From: Ampelocalamus luodianensis
Lineage: Eukaryota; Streptophyta; Magnoliopsida; Poales; Poaceae
Direction of reading: 5' to 3'
Assembly: GCA_036346255.1 (NCBI GenBank)
Contig: CM070632.1
Coordinates: 28,670,657-28,734,656, forward strand
Length of the DNA: 64,000 nt
Each line of letters begins with the position of its first letter. Position 1 is the stretch's first letter. Made by a program: the position numbers and the translations under genes. The notes under the pieces were generated by a model. It saw only the letters and a program-made list of their open reading frames with translations, was not told the DNA's origin and ran no database searches. Positions 48,737 through 59,972 of this stretch are shown one piece after another.

Positions 48737-50146
48737 CTAGGCTTCCTTGGTAACATCATTGCACAAACGTCTCTTCTTTGACTGCTTCGCTGGACACACG
48801 GATCCTGCTGCGTTACCACCTATTCTGGGTGTTACAATCTTGACTGAACTGACTTCTGGCATTCTTGCATATTGGAGTGAGTGACTAGTTCTTCTGAGGA
48901 CACTGGCTAACGTAGTGACCTTTTCCATGATAGTTGTAGCATAGACATGTCGAACCTTACGATTTTTCTGACGAGACTATGGCAGAACGACTATTCTGGT
49001 GTTCTTCAACCCTCAAGAAGGATAGTCGCTTTGTAGGGCATCTCTTGGCATAGTGGCCTTGCTTACCACACTTGAAACGCACTAGTGACGAGACTGACTT
49101 GCTCCCCTTTTGAGGTGGGTTTGCAAGGTCAACATCCTGCCTTTGTGTTTCTTTAGCTGACATATCTTGTACTGACAATGGTTTGCCTTCTTTTGCTAAT
49201 GTTCTGACAGTATTTCGAAAATTTTCTCACCGACGTTGCATTGCAGAAGTCAACACGGAATACATAGGGAACTGGCTCGGACAATGATCATCACTTTCAC
49301 ACAAAAAACATGTGATCTTACTCATTGGACATTCTCCAACAGAATGGTTTCCTTCGCAACTAGAACAATTGATATTGTGCTCATTAGTACTGTGGCCTAT
49401 TTCTCCATAGTGGGTACATGCACAATCTTCTGACTTATCTGGTTGGCAGCATTTCAACTGACAATGGCTAGATTTGGTGTAGGATATCGAAATAGCAGGT
49501 TTCTCTTGATCACTTATGCTTGATATCGCATGCTGTTGGCATAAAGCGGTGGTGAACTCTGCCCAAGTGATGGTGTGCTCGTCCTGATGGGCGGTGCGAA
49601 ATTTTCCCACCAATCTAATGCAACTCCTTCTAATTGATGAGCAGCATAGAAAACTTTCTCATTATCGTTGCATTGCACAACAGTTAGCTTCTCTTCGATG
49701 TTGCGAATCCAGGATTCTGCATCCTTGAGTGTGGTTGATCCTTCAAGAACAGGCGGCTTAGTCCTTAAGGACTTTGCAAGCTCGAACTGAGGGTGCATCG
49801 TTGGGATGGCAACGAGTTGTGCATCCTTGCAAACATTACCAATGTCCGACGATCGCATCGTTGCTGGCATGAGTTGATTCTGGGTGGCAGGAAATTGGCT
49901 CAAGTTCTGATGTGTCACTACTGGCACTGGAGATAGTTGCTGGTTATCGTCTGCTCTGGTACTAACACTGGTGACGGTGCGATGGCTCGTTTGATTATTC
50001 TGATTCAACAAATTGATTAAAGTAGCGGTGGTCTGATTTTGCTGGGTCATCCTGTTGTTCATATTCTGCATCATCGCGTTTATGAGTTGAGTCTGAGCTA
50101 CCAAGAATTGTTCCATGACTAGATCTGCTACTCTTGGTACTGACAA
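48737..50146 (-). pseudogene. Element D gag with several zinc knuckles, frameshifted
   Basis: Read right to left. 50146-49600 holds a Gln/Asn-rich N-terminus, then the gag core (KPPVLEGSTTLKDAESWI, KVFYAAHQLEGVALDWWENF). A frameshift near 49605 moves to the frame with HTITWAEFTTALCQQH. A Cys/His region follows: CEGNHSVGEC, CFLCESDDHC, then in further frames CGKQGHYAKRC (about 49060) and CYNYHGKGHYVSQC (about 48900). The knuckles are separated by stops. Grass Gypsy gag usually has one CCHC knuckle, so the repeated knuckle-like motifs are notable, though decay may exaggerate the count. Confidence 0.75.
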
Positions 50147-50942
50147 CTGCCCACTGGGATTGACAACATGTGAGCTGACATAGACTGTCTCAAGATTACT
50201 GACAAGGTTGGCTTCATTGGGCTCTTCAGCTGCTGGCTAACCAGGGCTAATAGATGAGAGGGAAAGCACAAGGTAAGGGAAGACAATCTACTAAGGGGAG
50301 CAGGTTTAACCCAAGGAACACCAAGGAACACACAATAGCCGGAAAGCTATTAAGAAGCATAAAACTTACAACCAAACTACACCAAAGAAGGGAAACAAAG
50401 ATCTAATCGTCTAGTCGATTAAACTCTAACTTAACTAGGTGGCTTGGCTCAACACACGGTAGGAACCAACGCTGATTTATCCTATATGGTTGGTCTGAAG
50501 AAAACTCGAACTGGTCACGGTCTTTGTCAAACATTGACTGCTTGCAATCCTTGGAGGCGAAGCTTGGAGAAGGCAGGGGCGACATACAACTTCTTCTTGG
50601 TCTTGAATTCTTGTGACGAGCTTGTCTTGAACACTTGGGGGAGATGTTGATACGTTGTTGTTGATTGCGTGGTCTTCAAACAGTTGCTCAAAACTGCTCT
50701 TGGGCATCCACCAACACATTTGACATGGATAACGATGACTGTAGAAGTATGGGGGGAGAGAGTCCAATTTAATACTCCAAATGGTGAGGACGAATATAGA
50801 TGAGAAAGGAATAGAATGGAAGAGTATAGAAGCTAGACAAGATGAGAATAGCACATCATTAAGATTTTTCATTTGTAAAATAAGTCTTGAAGTTTTCCTT
50901 ACAAACGGTCATTCTAACTAAGGTCACGACCTACAGTCGATA
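50147..50942 (-). mobile_element. Element D leader
   Basis: Between the primer binding site and gag. Short open frames only (50128-50331, 50403-50585, 50477-50872), none recognised. Confidence 0.55.
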
Positions 50943-50956
50943 TGGCTCTGATACCA
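50943..50956 (-). other. Primer binding site of element D
   Basis: TGGCTCTGATACCA on the plus strand is the reverse complement of TGGTATCAGAGCCA, next to the 5' LTR. Confirms minus orientation. Confidence 0.9.
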
Positions 50957-50960
50957 CCCC

Positions 50961-53395
50961 TATAGGGACCCAAAAATGCAATTCTGGACCCTCTGTGTAT
51001 ACTGCACTAGTCGAGGATCACGCTAGTACACACAGTGGGAACACCGATGAAATATCATTTTCATATACAAAGACGACTAATAAATAGGCAAATAACAATA
51101 AATATCAGAGTAAAGACCTTAAGGTCAAAGTTTACAATTAATGCCTCAGAAGGCGAATAGCTCAATAAAGCTGCAGCGGAACAAAACGGAATAACTTCAG
51201 TGAAGCCCATCCATATGCCCACAGGCAATCGGCTGGGGTGCGCGACCTAGTTCTTCTCGATTCTTGAAGTAGACCTTGTTGACTGACGATTCCTCCACTT
51301 CTGTAGATTTGGGCACAAGTTTTACAACAAGCGTGAGTACACAACCGTACTCGCAAGTCATACCACAGAATGCAATTTATAGATGATAGCGCAAAACAAA
51401 CGAGAAAGAAAGCGCAAAACAAACTAAATTCAAAAAGAGAAATCAAATAAACTTCAAATTGAAATTGAATGGTACTAGAAGATATATAATGAATTTAGAT
51501 GAATTTAGGAACTTAAACGGGTTCAATCGGAGTTCGGATGAAGAAGATATGACTCTCGGAAGATTGAATTCACATGAAATGATGAAAAAGCTCGATAGAA
51601 TATTCTCAGAATATTTTATTCCGAAAATATTAGAAAAAGAATGAGTGTATGATAGGTGGGACCGACTGGTATTTATAGATTTCTAGAATTAAAATAATTT
51701 CAGAAATAAGGTAAAGAGAGTGACAAGTGGGACCAATAAGATAAATGACTTTTCAATAATTAAATAAATTCTCGAAAATAGAATTAGAGGTTGACATGTT
51801 GGCCACTGGTCTATGGACCAGGTCCACAGAGATATGCTAGTCCACGGTGGACCAAGCTCATAAACTAGGGTTTGACTAAGAGTTGACTGACATACGGGAC
51901 CCGTATGTAAGTGAGAGAAATAAATAAGGTGTTTAATTGGGTGGATGACACGTAGGGTCAACATGTAAGTGAAATGGAAATTAGTGTGTGGCTTGGATTG
52001 ATTTGATGACAAGACCAATTCTCAGAGAAGGAAAAGAAAGATAGAGACTTGCTTCTGTTAGCAGCCGACTTCAACAAAGAACAGGAATGAAGCAAGACAA
52101 GGAACAGGAAGCGTGCTGGGTCGGTCAGTTCATGGTGCAAGGTGACTTCGGCTTGGCATGGCAAGAAGTGGCAATGTATTGACAAAGCAGAGAGGGAGAA
52201 AGGATTAGAAAAGCAGCCACACACCAAAGAACAGAAGGCAACCGAACTGAAGAACAGAACGTAGAGTTTGTTTCTACAGAGGCTTCAGGCTGATTCGACC
52301 TCAAGAAGATGACAGTGAATGGAAGCGAACCAACAGCGACGAAGGGGCAAAACGGAAGGGAAACGACGAGCCGAAGATGATGACGCGGTCCGGACGTCGA
52401 GATTCGGCTCCATGCGACGGCAGCAACGCGAAGAACGGCGACGACGGTGGCCTCACGGGCGCGTACCACTTCGGGCAACAATAAACGAAAACGAGGTGAG
52501 CATGACGTAGAACGTGGCGACGCGAACTCGACGGTGGTGAAGTTGAAGGCAGGGGATCAATGGTTGCGGAGTAATTGGCCAGAGAAGGACGATGTACAAG
52601 AGGCGAGAGAACACCCGATTCTCGGCGCACGTTGGATGAAACTTGAATCTACAATATGCGAAAAATAGGTATGACGAGGGGCACAAGATGACGTGATCGG
52701 ATTTTGGAAAAACTCACCGAGAAAGCGGGGAACGCGATGAACACGTTTCGGCTTTATGGCTTGACATGGCCGACGGTGCTCCGGTGATCTTTGGGCGAAG
52801 AGGAAGGAACCATGATGTAGAACGCGATCACGCGAAGCCAACGCCGCAGACGGTTCGGCTGGAGGACGTCGGATGAGGGCGTAGTTCACCGGTGAAGACC
52901 TTCAGTTAGAGCTCAGTTTTTTGGAGATTGCGATGAAGATATATCGGTTTGGAGGAAACCAATTTGGGGATTGGAAGAGGAGATCAAGACGGACGCGTAT
53001 GCATAAACGGTTCGCTTTTATACGCACCGTGGAGGAAGATATGATTTTTGGAAGATTTAGTTGGAAACGCGTTCCGCGATTACTGTAGCACATGACATGA
53101 GAGAGAAAAAGACTGATTTTCGGAATTAAAATAAAAGGCCAAAAATCGAGGAGATCAAATAAATAGCAAATAAATCCGAAAAAATCTCAGAAAATACCCA
53201 AAAATTCCTTGAAACACAAGGAAGCCAAATAACACAAGTTTTTATTTAATTAATGTTTAGATTAGTCAAATTAAATATTTTTTCATTTAGAAAATTCCCA
53301 ATTAAGCTTTATTAATTCAAATAAAATTGGTGAAATTTTCCGGGGACCTAAACTACTCAAAAGATTTTTGAAAAGGCAAATTTTGGGATGTTATA
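50961..53395 (-). mobile_element. Element D: 5' LTR (2435 bp, minus strand, internally deleted)
   Basis: Matches 42887-46639 except for an internal deletion of about 1.2 kb. The junction at about 51389 reads GATGATAGCGCAAAACAAAC, and a second copy of GCGCAAAACAAAC lies about 20 bp further, suggesting a microhomology-mediated or replication-slip deletion. The termini have decayed from TGTC to TATA and from TTACA to TTATA. Confidence 0.87.
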
Positions 53396-53400
53396 TTGTG

Positions 53401-54737
53401 GATGGCTGTGAATAGATGAGAGGGGCTTGACTTTCTTGTTCTGGTGTTGCCTTCGACTGAGGAAGGAAATGGTTGGGGTGTTAGCTTTGGGGAGGTTTTG
53501 ACCGGGGGAGAGGGACTTAAGGCAAAGGTATTTCGGCTGTGAGCTTTCCTTTGCCCTGTGCATGGTATTTTTACCCTCCTCTTATCCATTCTCTCCTCAC
53601 ATTGCACTATGGGCTCATGGACCTCTGGTCCAAAGGGTGTTTCGATCACTATGCGATGAATTTTCTGCAACGAAGGTAAATCAATATAACGTGGGTGTTG
53701 GATTCTCTAAATTGCTGGTTGATGAAACCCACTTAAGGTGAGATGGTGCCGACTAACCTAGGTTGGTCTGGGAACTTCAATAATCCTTATGGACTCTGAC
53801 GGCAATCCTTTTTTACCTCTCATTTCTATTTATAGCTTTTGGTTTTGCTATGGTTCTATTGGTTGTTGGTGGTCGGTGAAAATGTGTGCAGGGTTTTGGA
53901 TTGGGTCGAGGAAATGGTTTCAATGACTGTCGATATATGGACAAGGATGGAAGGCTTTGGTGGAATGCATGAAGATTTTATTTTATTCTTTTGTAAGGTA
54001 TTCAAAGTTGTATTTTATAATCTGTTCTGATGTAAATAATTCTTTTACTACATTTGAGAATGAAATAATGTTGTATTATTACTTTTAAATTAATTGTAAT
54101 TTTTGGAGATGGATGCTTGTAATAAATTTAGAGATTGTATTCTTGTAATTAATTCCGAGTCTGTATTATTTTACTTTTGCTTGCAATGAAATCAAATTGT
54201 GATTAATTATGAGATTGAATGAATGATGTATGTCCTTTTGTAATGAATTCTTTGCAATTGAATTTGGGTTATATCGTTGTTGCTCGATTACTCTTGTTGG
54301 CAAAGAGGTGTTGTGTCTGTTGATTTGGATGATTGGTTGTATACTTTTCATGAAGTAGTTAATTTCGTGATTGTAATAGCGCTTCATTTTTGTTGCACAA
54401 ATTCATATCGTAAATTCTTATGCTGACCCAAGATAATAAAAGATTGCAGGAAACTATTTGGCGATGGGCTCAAAATCCATCTTGGCTTATTCTTCGTTCT
54501 TGATTAAATGAATTTTATTTACCTCTAATTACCGATTAGCGTTTCATTTTTGTTGTACAAATTCATATCGTAAATTCTTATGCTGACCCAAGATAATAAA
54601 AGATTGGAAGAAACTGTTTGGCGATGGGCTCAAAATCCATCTTGGCTTATTCTTCATTCTTGATTAAATGAATTTTATTTACCACTAATTACCGATTAGC
54701 GTTGTTTAATTTAGTTTGAATTTTTAGGGTTCTCACA
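53401..54737 (-). mobile_element. Element C: right part of the solo LTR
   Basis: Continues from 42886 after the second TTGTG copy and ends TTCTCACA, which on the minus strand is the LTR start TGTGAGAACCC. G/T-rich on the plus strand. No coding. Confidence 0.72.
54381..54700. repeat. 160-bp tandem duplication in element C
   Basis: Units 54381-54540 and 54541-54700 are almost identical (shared phrase TTCATTTTTGTTG near the start, ACCGATTAGC at each end). Confidence 0.93.
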
Positions 54738-54742
54738 GTAGT

Positions 54743-55723
54743 TAAATGTACCAAATCAATGACAAGTGGGACCAGCCGAAAGATAATAAAACATCTAATT
54801 TCAAACGCGTTTAGTGAATGAGTCACTCACCTGTGGTACCATGACTATTCCTGGTTTTAAAACACGTTTTAAAACCGAGAGATTGACATGTGGACCCTAG
54901 CTATCAGTTAATTAAAATTGAAAAAAAAGAAAACCCGCCTTTACTTATGAGGAAAATACGTTCTCTGCTGGAAAACATAAACCTCAGTGTTACGAAGAAA
55001 AGAGTACACTTTCTCTGCTGGAAAGTGTAAACTTCGCGAAATATGCTGTCGACGTCAGTATTTTTTATATTTTCTGGAATTTTTAAACCGAAGCAAATTA
55101 AAACGTTAATAACTTTTGTATACAAACTCCAAATGAGATGAATCTTTTCTCTAAATTCATATAAAATCATACTCTACCTGAATATACAAAAATATTTGGA
55201 TTTTGTTGCCATTGAAATTATTTTGCTATTATTTAATTTGCTTTCGGCTCTTTTGATTAGACGTCGACTGTTCAAACGATTTTTACGACGATACTCCATC
55301 CTCACATTCAGAGCAACCAGAGCGGATAGGACTAGATGATGTTAAGGCTTCGACGTATGCTCTAGACTGCTTACGAAAGGTGGCGAGTAGTAGTATCGAC
55401 GGATGCCGAACAAACTAGATAATTCTATTTAAATCAAATTCATCCTCCAATGCATTTAAACTTTTGATAATTCTAATATTTCATCAACGCGAATAAAAGA
55501 TCTTAGACCACAAATCACTATAGGTTCTACTAGTTGCAATAATATAATCAGTTTAGCTCCAATAACAAACATTCCATTAAAATCAATTTCATCCTCCAAT
55601 GCATCTAAAATTAATTAAGGAATGATGCATAAGCTATCTTGCATTAACTGATTAGCAACGAAGTAATTGAGTTTTGACCTGAAAACTGAGAGAACAATGT
55701 CATGCCTTCACTAAACACTAGCT
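54743..55723. other. Continuation of the element C target: LTR-like, no gene
   Basis: AT-rich. TCTCTGCTGGAAA occurs at about 54963 and 55013, a short local duplication, and TCATCCTCCAATGCAT occurs at 55441 and 55588. No complete transposon ends or coding sequence recognised. Confidence 0.4.
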
Positions 55724-57127
55724 TATTATCCTTGAAGAAATCTCATGGGATTTAGAATGAACTGACTAGGTTGGTAGACACGTCTTCGGTTGACCATTAG
55801 CTGTGGTTATGCGCACTATGAAGTTTTGTTTCCCAAAATTAAGAATCAGGGGAGAAGACCAGTGCCGTCCATTTTGCCATTTCATGCGTCTCATAGGCTC
55901 GTATTTACATCAAATTAACCACAAGATCGAGAAAACAAACACGTCGCTTGTAAATAAGACAATTTCAGTGCATTTTCTTACGACGTACTACTGTGTAATC
56001 TAACGCATCACGAAACAAACGAACTAGCTGGGGTTTCTGACTTTATGCCCAATGCGGGTTTCAATTGACTACTGGTGTAATCTAACGCATCACGAAAGAC
56101 TCGCGGTTTAAACTTCCAGACCAAAATATATACATGCTTGGAACTATGACATGCACAACACTAGTACAGAAACTACCTAATTTTGTCCTGTTCTGAATCT
56201 GTCCCAACAACACAATAGATCTTAATCTTCTCTTGTTTGGAAATTTCAGGAGGATTTCGATCAAATTTGAACAATCGATCTTAAGCTTCTCTTGTTTGGA
56301 AGAGAAGCTATATATATTATACACCAGAACATCAGCACCAGCATTAATTAATGCTAGAAAATCCTGTCCATTATTAGACTCTACCGCAATTCAAGGTCTA
56401 GAATAGTGCTAGCTGGTCGGTGTGCAAAGCTAGCTATGAAAGAAATTTCAAGGTTAATTTGGACGAGTTTGTCTAATTGATCAGGGACATACATATGGTC
56501 TGAATTCTACGCGTAAACGACTTGACTGCATGCATTAATTTCGATTAGGACATGGAAGGAGTAAGGAAAAGATCTTATTTGCATACACCAGCTAGCTCCA
56601 GTGCCGTGTCATCTCAAGGCTTCAGAACTCAGAAGAGACAGACATATTTGCGCCTTGGCAGTTAACATGCACCTGGCCATCAATTAACAAGCGAACTACT
56701 ACAATAATTTCACAAGTCCTGTTTTAATTTGCGTCGAAGGATGAAGGAAATTTCACGATCAAACTCTGATTAAAAGTTCTTACCCAGTTTCATGCTCAGA
56801 ACTTCGGAGAACTCTGTACACGGCATGCATTCATGTCGTTTTCTAGATAAAAAATATTATAAATCAAATGAAATAAAATTAATAGTTTTGAACATCTGTC
56901 AACACGCGGATCACCAACATTCTGAGCTAGGGTTCCACAGGAAGGATGATGGAAAATGCAAGACTATCTCCTGCATTGGCCAGTTAATTAGGAAACAAAT
57001 TAATGTATGTATGTATGATTGGTCATGTTCAGAGAACTTTCAGGATGCATTCTTGAAGAGAATAACAACATTTGAATCGAAGTTATTTCATATAGATATC
57101 CGTCTACCTGCGATTACGAACTACATA
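55724..57127 (+). repeat. Repeat A copy 2, left part
   Basis: Matches 14745-16849 with many substitutions and indels, lacking the copy 1-specific block near 15640-16040. The RY motif TGCATGCA is kept at 56527-56534; the ABRE-like site is changed to GCACCTGGC near 56669. It ends at the target duplication ATA (57125-57127) of the CACTA insertion. Confidence 0.87.
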
Positions 57128-58808
57128 CACTACTACAGAAACAGTCATCACAGACGGTTCGGAACCGTCATCACAGACGGTTTTCGAACCGTCTGGATAA
57201 GTTGGTCTCTGATAGCAGATGGTTATCACAGATGGTCAACAAACCGTCTATGATAAGAATATCACAGACGGTTTTTAAATAAAAACCGTCTGTGAATGCC
57301 AGCATCACAGACGGTTCTGCACACGAAACGTTTGTGAAGTCAAAATATCACAGACGGTTCTGTGTAAAAACCGTCTGTGAAGTCTGATTATCACAGACGG
57401 ATTATATTCGAACCGCTCAGGAAGTCGAGTATCACGACAGTTACGAATATAAACCGCTCGTGATAATCGGACTTCGCTGACGGTTTTACGAACCGTTTGT
57501 GATACTCGATTTCACGCATATTTCGTACGTAATCGCTCGTGATATCGCATTCACATACAGTTTTTATTTAAAAACCGTCTGTGATAGTTCATTACACTAA
57601 CTATATTTTTACAGATTTTTGGCTAGCATCAGGAATTGCTAGCAATGCCCTCTGAAAACAAGCATACAGAAAAACAGATACATCACAGATAATCAATTGT
57701 CGACAAACTCAATCTGATCATTACTCAAAATAAATTACAAAAGATCACATTTGTTCAAGTATTGTTACAAAATAAATTGGATTACAATTGAGTCAATTGT
57801 TTGCAGGTGGTTGAGAAGTGTCGGCGGGGTGATGCGCTAGGTCGGCAGCGAAGTGAAATTCTCCGGTGTCCTTAATTATCTCTGATATGATAAAGCTGCA
57901 GAGCTTCCCTCGAATGTCCTTGATCTCATTCGCAAAGAGTCCATCTAATTCTATATTCAAAGCCTGCCGCTAGCAAGAGTAAAGTGTTAAGCATATATAT
58001 TTAAATTTATAATTAGGAAATAATTATTTCGAGATTCACAAACCTCGGGATCCGGATGCAAAAGTTTGCATCAAATCTACTAGAGTTTTGCCATTTCAAG
58101 GAAGCTACTACAGTTTTGCTACGGAATAGGCAGCTTTCATGTATGGAATCGGTTCCTAGCATCAAATCTAGCCATTTGAACCGACTAATTAAACACGTAA
58201 ATTTCAGATGCTCTAAAGGGTTATAGATTGTTACCCTCGGAGCTCACGACAAAAATACCAAATCTCTTGAGATTCTCTCCTTCTCCCTCCCTTTCTCCTC
58301 TCCTTCTCCTCCCCTCCCTCTCTGTCAGCGGCGCAGTGGGTTTTACCTGGTGTCAGCTGAAATGAGAATGGGCAGGGGGTACTCTAGGAATTTATAGTGC
58401 GAGGATATCACAGACGGTTCAAAATATGAACCGTCTGTGATATACAACTATCACAGACGGTTTCTAAATAGAATCGTATATGAAATATCAAGGACGGTTG
58501 CTAAAAAGAACCGTCTGTGATACGGGAGATTATCACAGACGGTTTCTAAACAGAACCGTCCGTGATATTTCACAGCCGATTCTATTTAGAAATCGTCTGT
58601 GATACGAACCCCTAACACAGATGGTTTGTTAATAGAACCGGCTGTGATATTTCACAGACGGTTCTATTTATGAACCGTCTGTGAAATATGCCTACCGTCT
58701 GTGATAGGCCGGCAGCACAAATGCCGCGTCCCAATAGACCCAACACAGACAGTTCCAAATGAACCCGTCTGTGATGGGGTGTCTACTATAGCCTGTTTTG
58801 TAGTAGTG
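57128..58808 (-). mobile_element. CACTA element with remnant transposon exon, 1681 bp
   Basis: Ends CACTACTACAGAAACAG and CTGTTTTGTAGTAGTG; target duplication ATA at 57125-57127 and 58809-58811. The paralogous site in copy 1 (16847-16849) is unoccupied, with one ATA, which proves the insertion and its limits. Arrays of ATCACAGACGGTT and its complement fill 57150-57590 and 58410-58770. The middle holds one 3' coding exon (separate entry), so it is a deletion derivative. It is in opposite orientation to the 573-bp member at 12708. Confidence 0.95.
57793..57969 (-). pseudogene. Last exon of a CACTA transposon protein, isolated
   Basis: On the minus strand a TTGCTAG acceptor opens a 59-codon frame (RQALNIELDGLF..., ...DTGEFHFAADLA) that closes with a TGA at 57793-57795. 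It resembles the C-terminal tail of grass CACTA ORFs. Upstream exons are missing, although a donor-like GAG/GTTTGT lies near 58043, so it cannot give a full protein. Confidence 0.5.
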
Positions 58809-58811
58809 ATA

Positions 58812-59062
58812 CTCGACATGTTTTCTTGATAGGGCTAAATCCAGGAAAAATATATGCTAAGACATTAATAGGCGCTCTTCGTACGAATATATCGACAGCA
58901 GGTAAAATCTGAATGGAATCGCAACCAAAAAAAGAGCTTTCTCAACAGAAATCATGCACGATCGATTCAATCAGATGATATTTCCAGGATTTTCCCGTCC
59001 GTATGCTATATAAGCACATTTGGCTTGGCATGTAGCAACAACGCAAAGTAGCTAAACACGCG
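58812..59062 (+). repeat. Repeat A copy 2, right part, promoter-proximal
   Basis: Resumes the alignment to 16850-17072 after the CACTA element: TCTTGATAGGGCTAAATCC, then the TATA box and ATGTAGCAACAAC. It joins directly to the 5' UTR of gene 2. Confidence 0.87.
59007..59013 (+). promoter_or_regulatory. TATA box of gene 2
   Basis: TATATAA in the context TATGCTATATAAGCAC, 73 bp before the ATG at 59086, predicting a 5' UTR of about 45 nt. Identical context at 17036 in copy 1. Confidence 0.75.
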
Positions 59063-59085
59063 CAAACACGAAGGCCTCGAAGAAC

Positions 59086-59908
59086 ATGGGGAAGGGTGGG
59101 CTAGCCCCCAAATACCCTAATCCCATGGATGCATCTAATTAAGCTCTGCTCATGCACGTATCATGTATCCTTTAATTGATTGGCTAATGGCTATGTATGT
59201 ATATTGTCTGGTACGCCATTGCAGGGTCTACTAAACCCGTGTCTAGAATGGCACAAGGTTCCCCCTATGAAGAACGTCCAGCCTACAATGCAGCACCGGA
59301 GGCAGGGGAAAAGGCATCTCCTGCTGCTGGTACTCACCTGATCACTCGAGCACATATATATATGTTACGCATGAGCCGGATTAAGTAGTTTCGAAGCCTC
59401 CAACTTTTACCTTAATTAATTTACAAGGAAAATCGATGTTGGCAATGGCGAGATTAGTTAATCATCAACAGTACGTGCGTGCATGCATGATCCTGGAATC
59501 TGCCTTTTTTCTTCTGCACCTTCCTTTCTTGCTTGCTTTCTTGCTTGCTTTCTTTCTTTCTTTCTTTGTTTCTCGCTGTCTGGACTTGTTGCGCTTTCTT
59601 GACATGACCAATACCCTTAATTTGCTGTCTCTGTTGTGCATATGCATGCAGCATCTAAAGCGTTGAGACTTTACATGCATGCTTCGGACAGCTACCAACA
59701 GCCGTACGAACCTGATCAACCTCAGAGTGGAGGTCGAAAAATGGAAAGCGCAAAAGGTAATTAGGTCAACAACCCAGGTACCAAGCATGCCTGTATAATA
59801 CAATGCATGTTGAGCTTGAGAAACACTGACATATTTAAATCTTCTTTTTCCCCATCAGCTATATCTATTGAAGAAGCCAGGATGAAAAAGGAGAGTGGCC
59901 TCAAATGA
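59086..59908 (+). CDS. Small four-exon gene 2: 89-aa protein of unknown function, paralogue of gene 1
   Basis: Predicted coding exons: 59086-59095, 59225-59329, 59652-59756, 59859-59908 (TGA 59906-59908). Donors GTGGGC, GTACTC and GTAATT; acceptors TTGCAG, ATGCAG and CATCAG. All introns are phase 1. The product starts MGKGSTKPVSRMAQGSP and ends MKKESGLK; compare gene 1 MAKGTTRPVP...SGSP. Exon 2 is Ala/Glu/Pro-rich, exon 3 is Tyr/Gln/Pro-rich (SYQQPYEPDQPQ), exon 4 is charged and helical in character. No signal peptide or membrane segment. Expression should come from the repeat A promoter immediately upstream, which carries an RY motif and a CACTA insertion about 200-1900 bp before the TATA box. 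The intron 1 donor is weak, but the matching exon structure of gene 1 supports it. Function unknown. Confidence 0.72.
59528..59572 (+). repeat. (CTTT)n tract in intron 2 of gene 2
   Basis: TTTCTTTC and TTGCTTGC units; simple repeat upstream of the exon 3 acceptor. Confidence 0.85.
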
Positions 59909-59966
59909 CTAAGTTAATTTAAGACAAATATAGTATTGTATTCTTTTGTGATTAAATTCATACATG

Positions 59967-59972
59967 AATAAA
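59967..59972 (+). terminator. Candidate poly(A) signal of gene 2
   Basis: AATAAA 59 bp after the stop codon, followed by TGTAACG and an AT-rich stretch. Confidence 0.45.
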
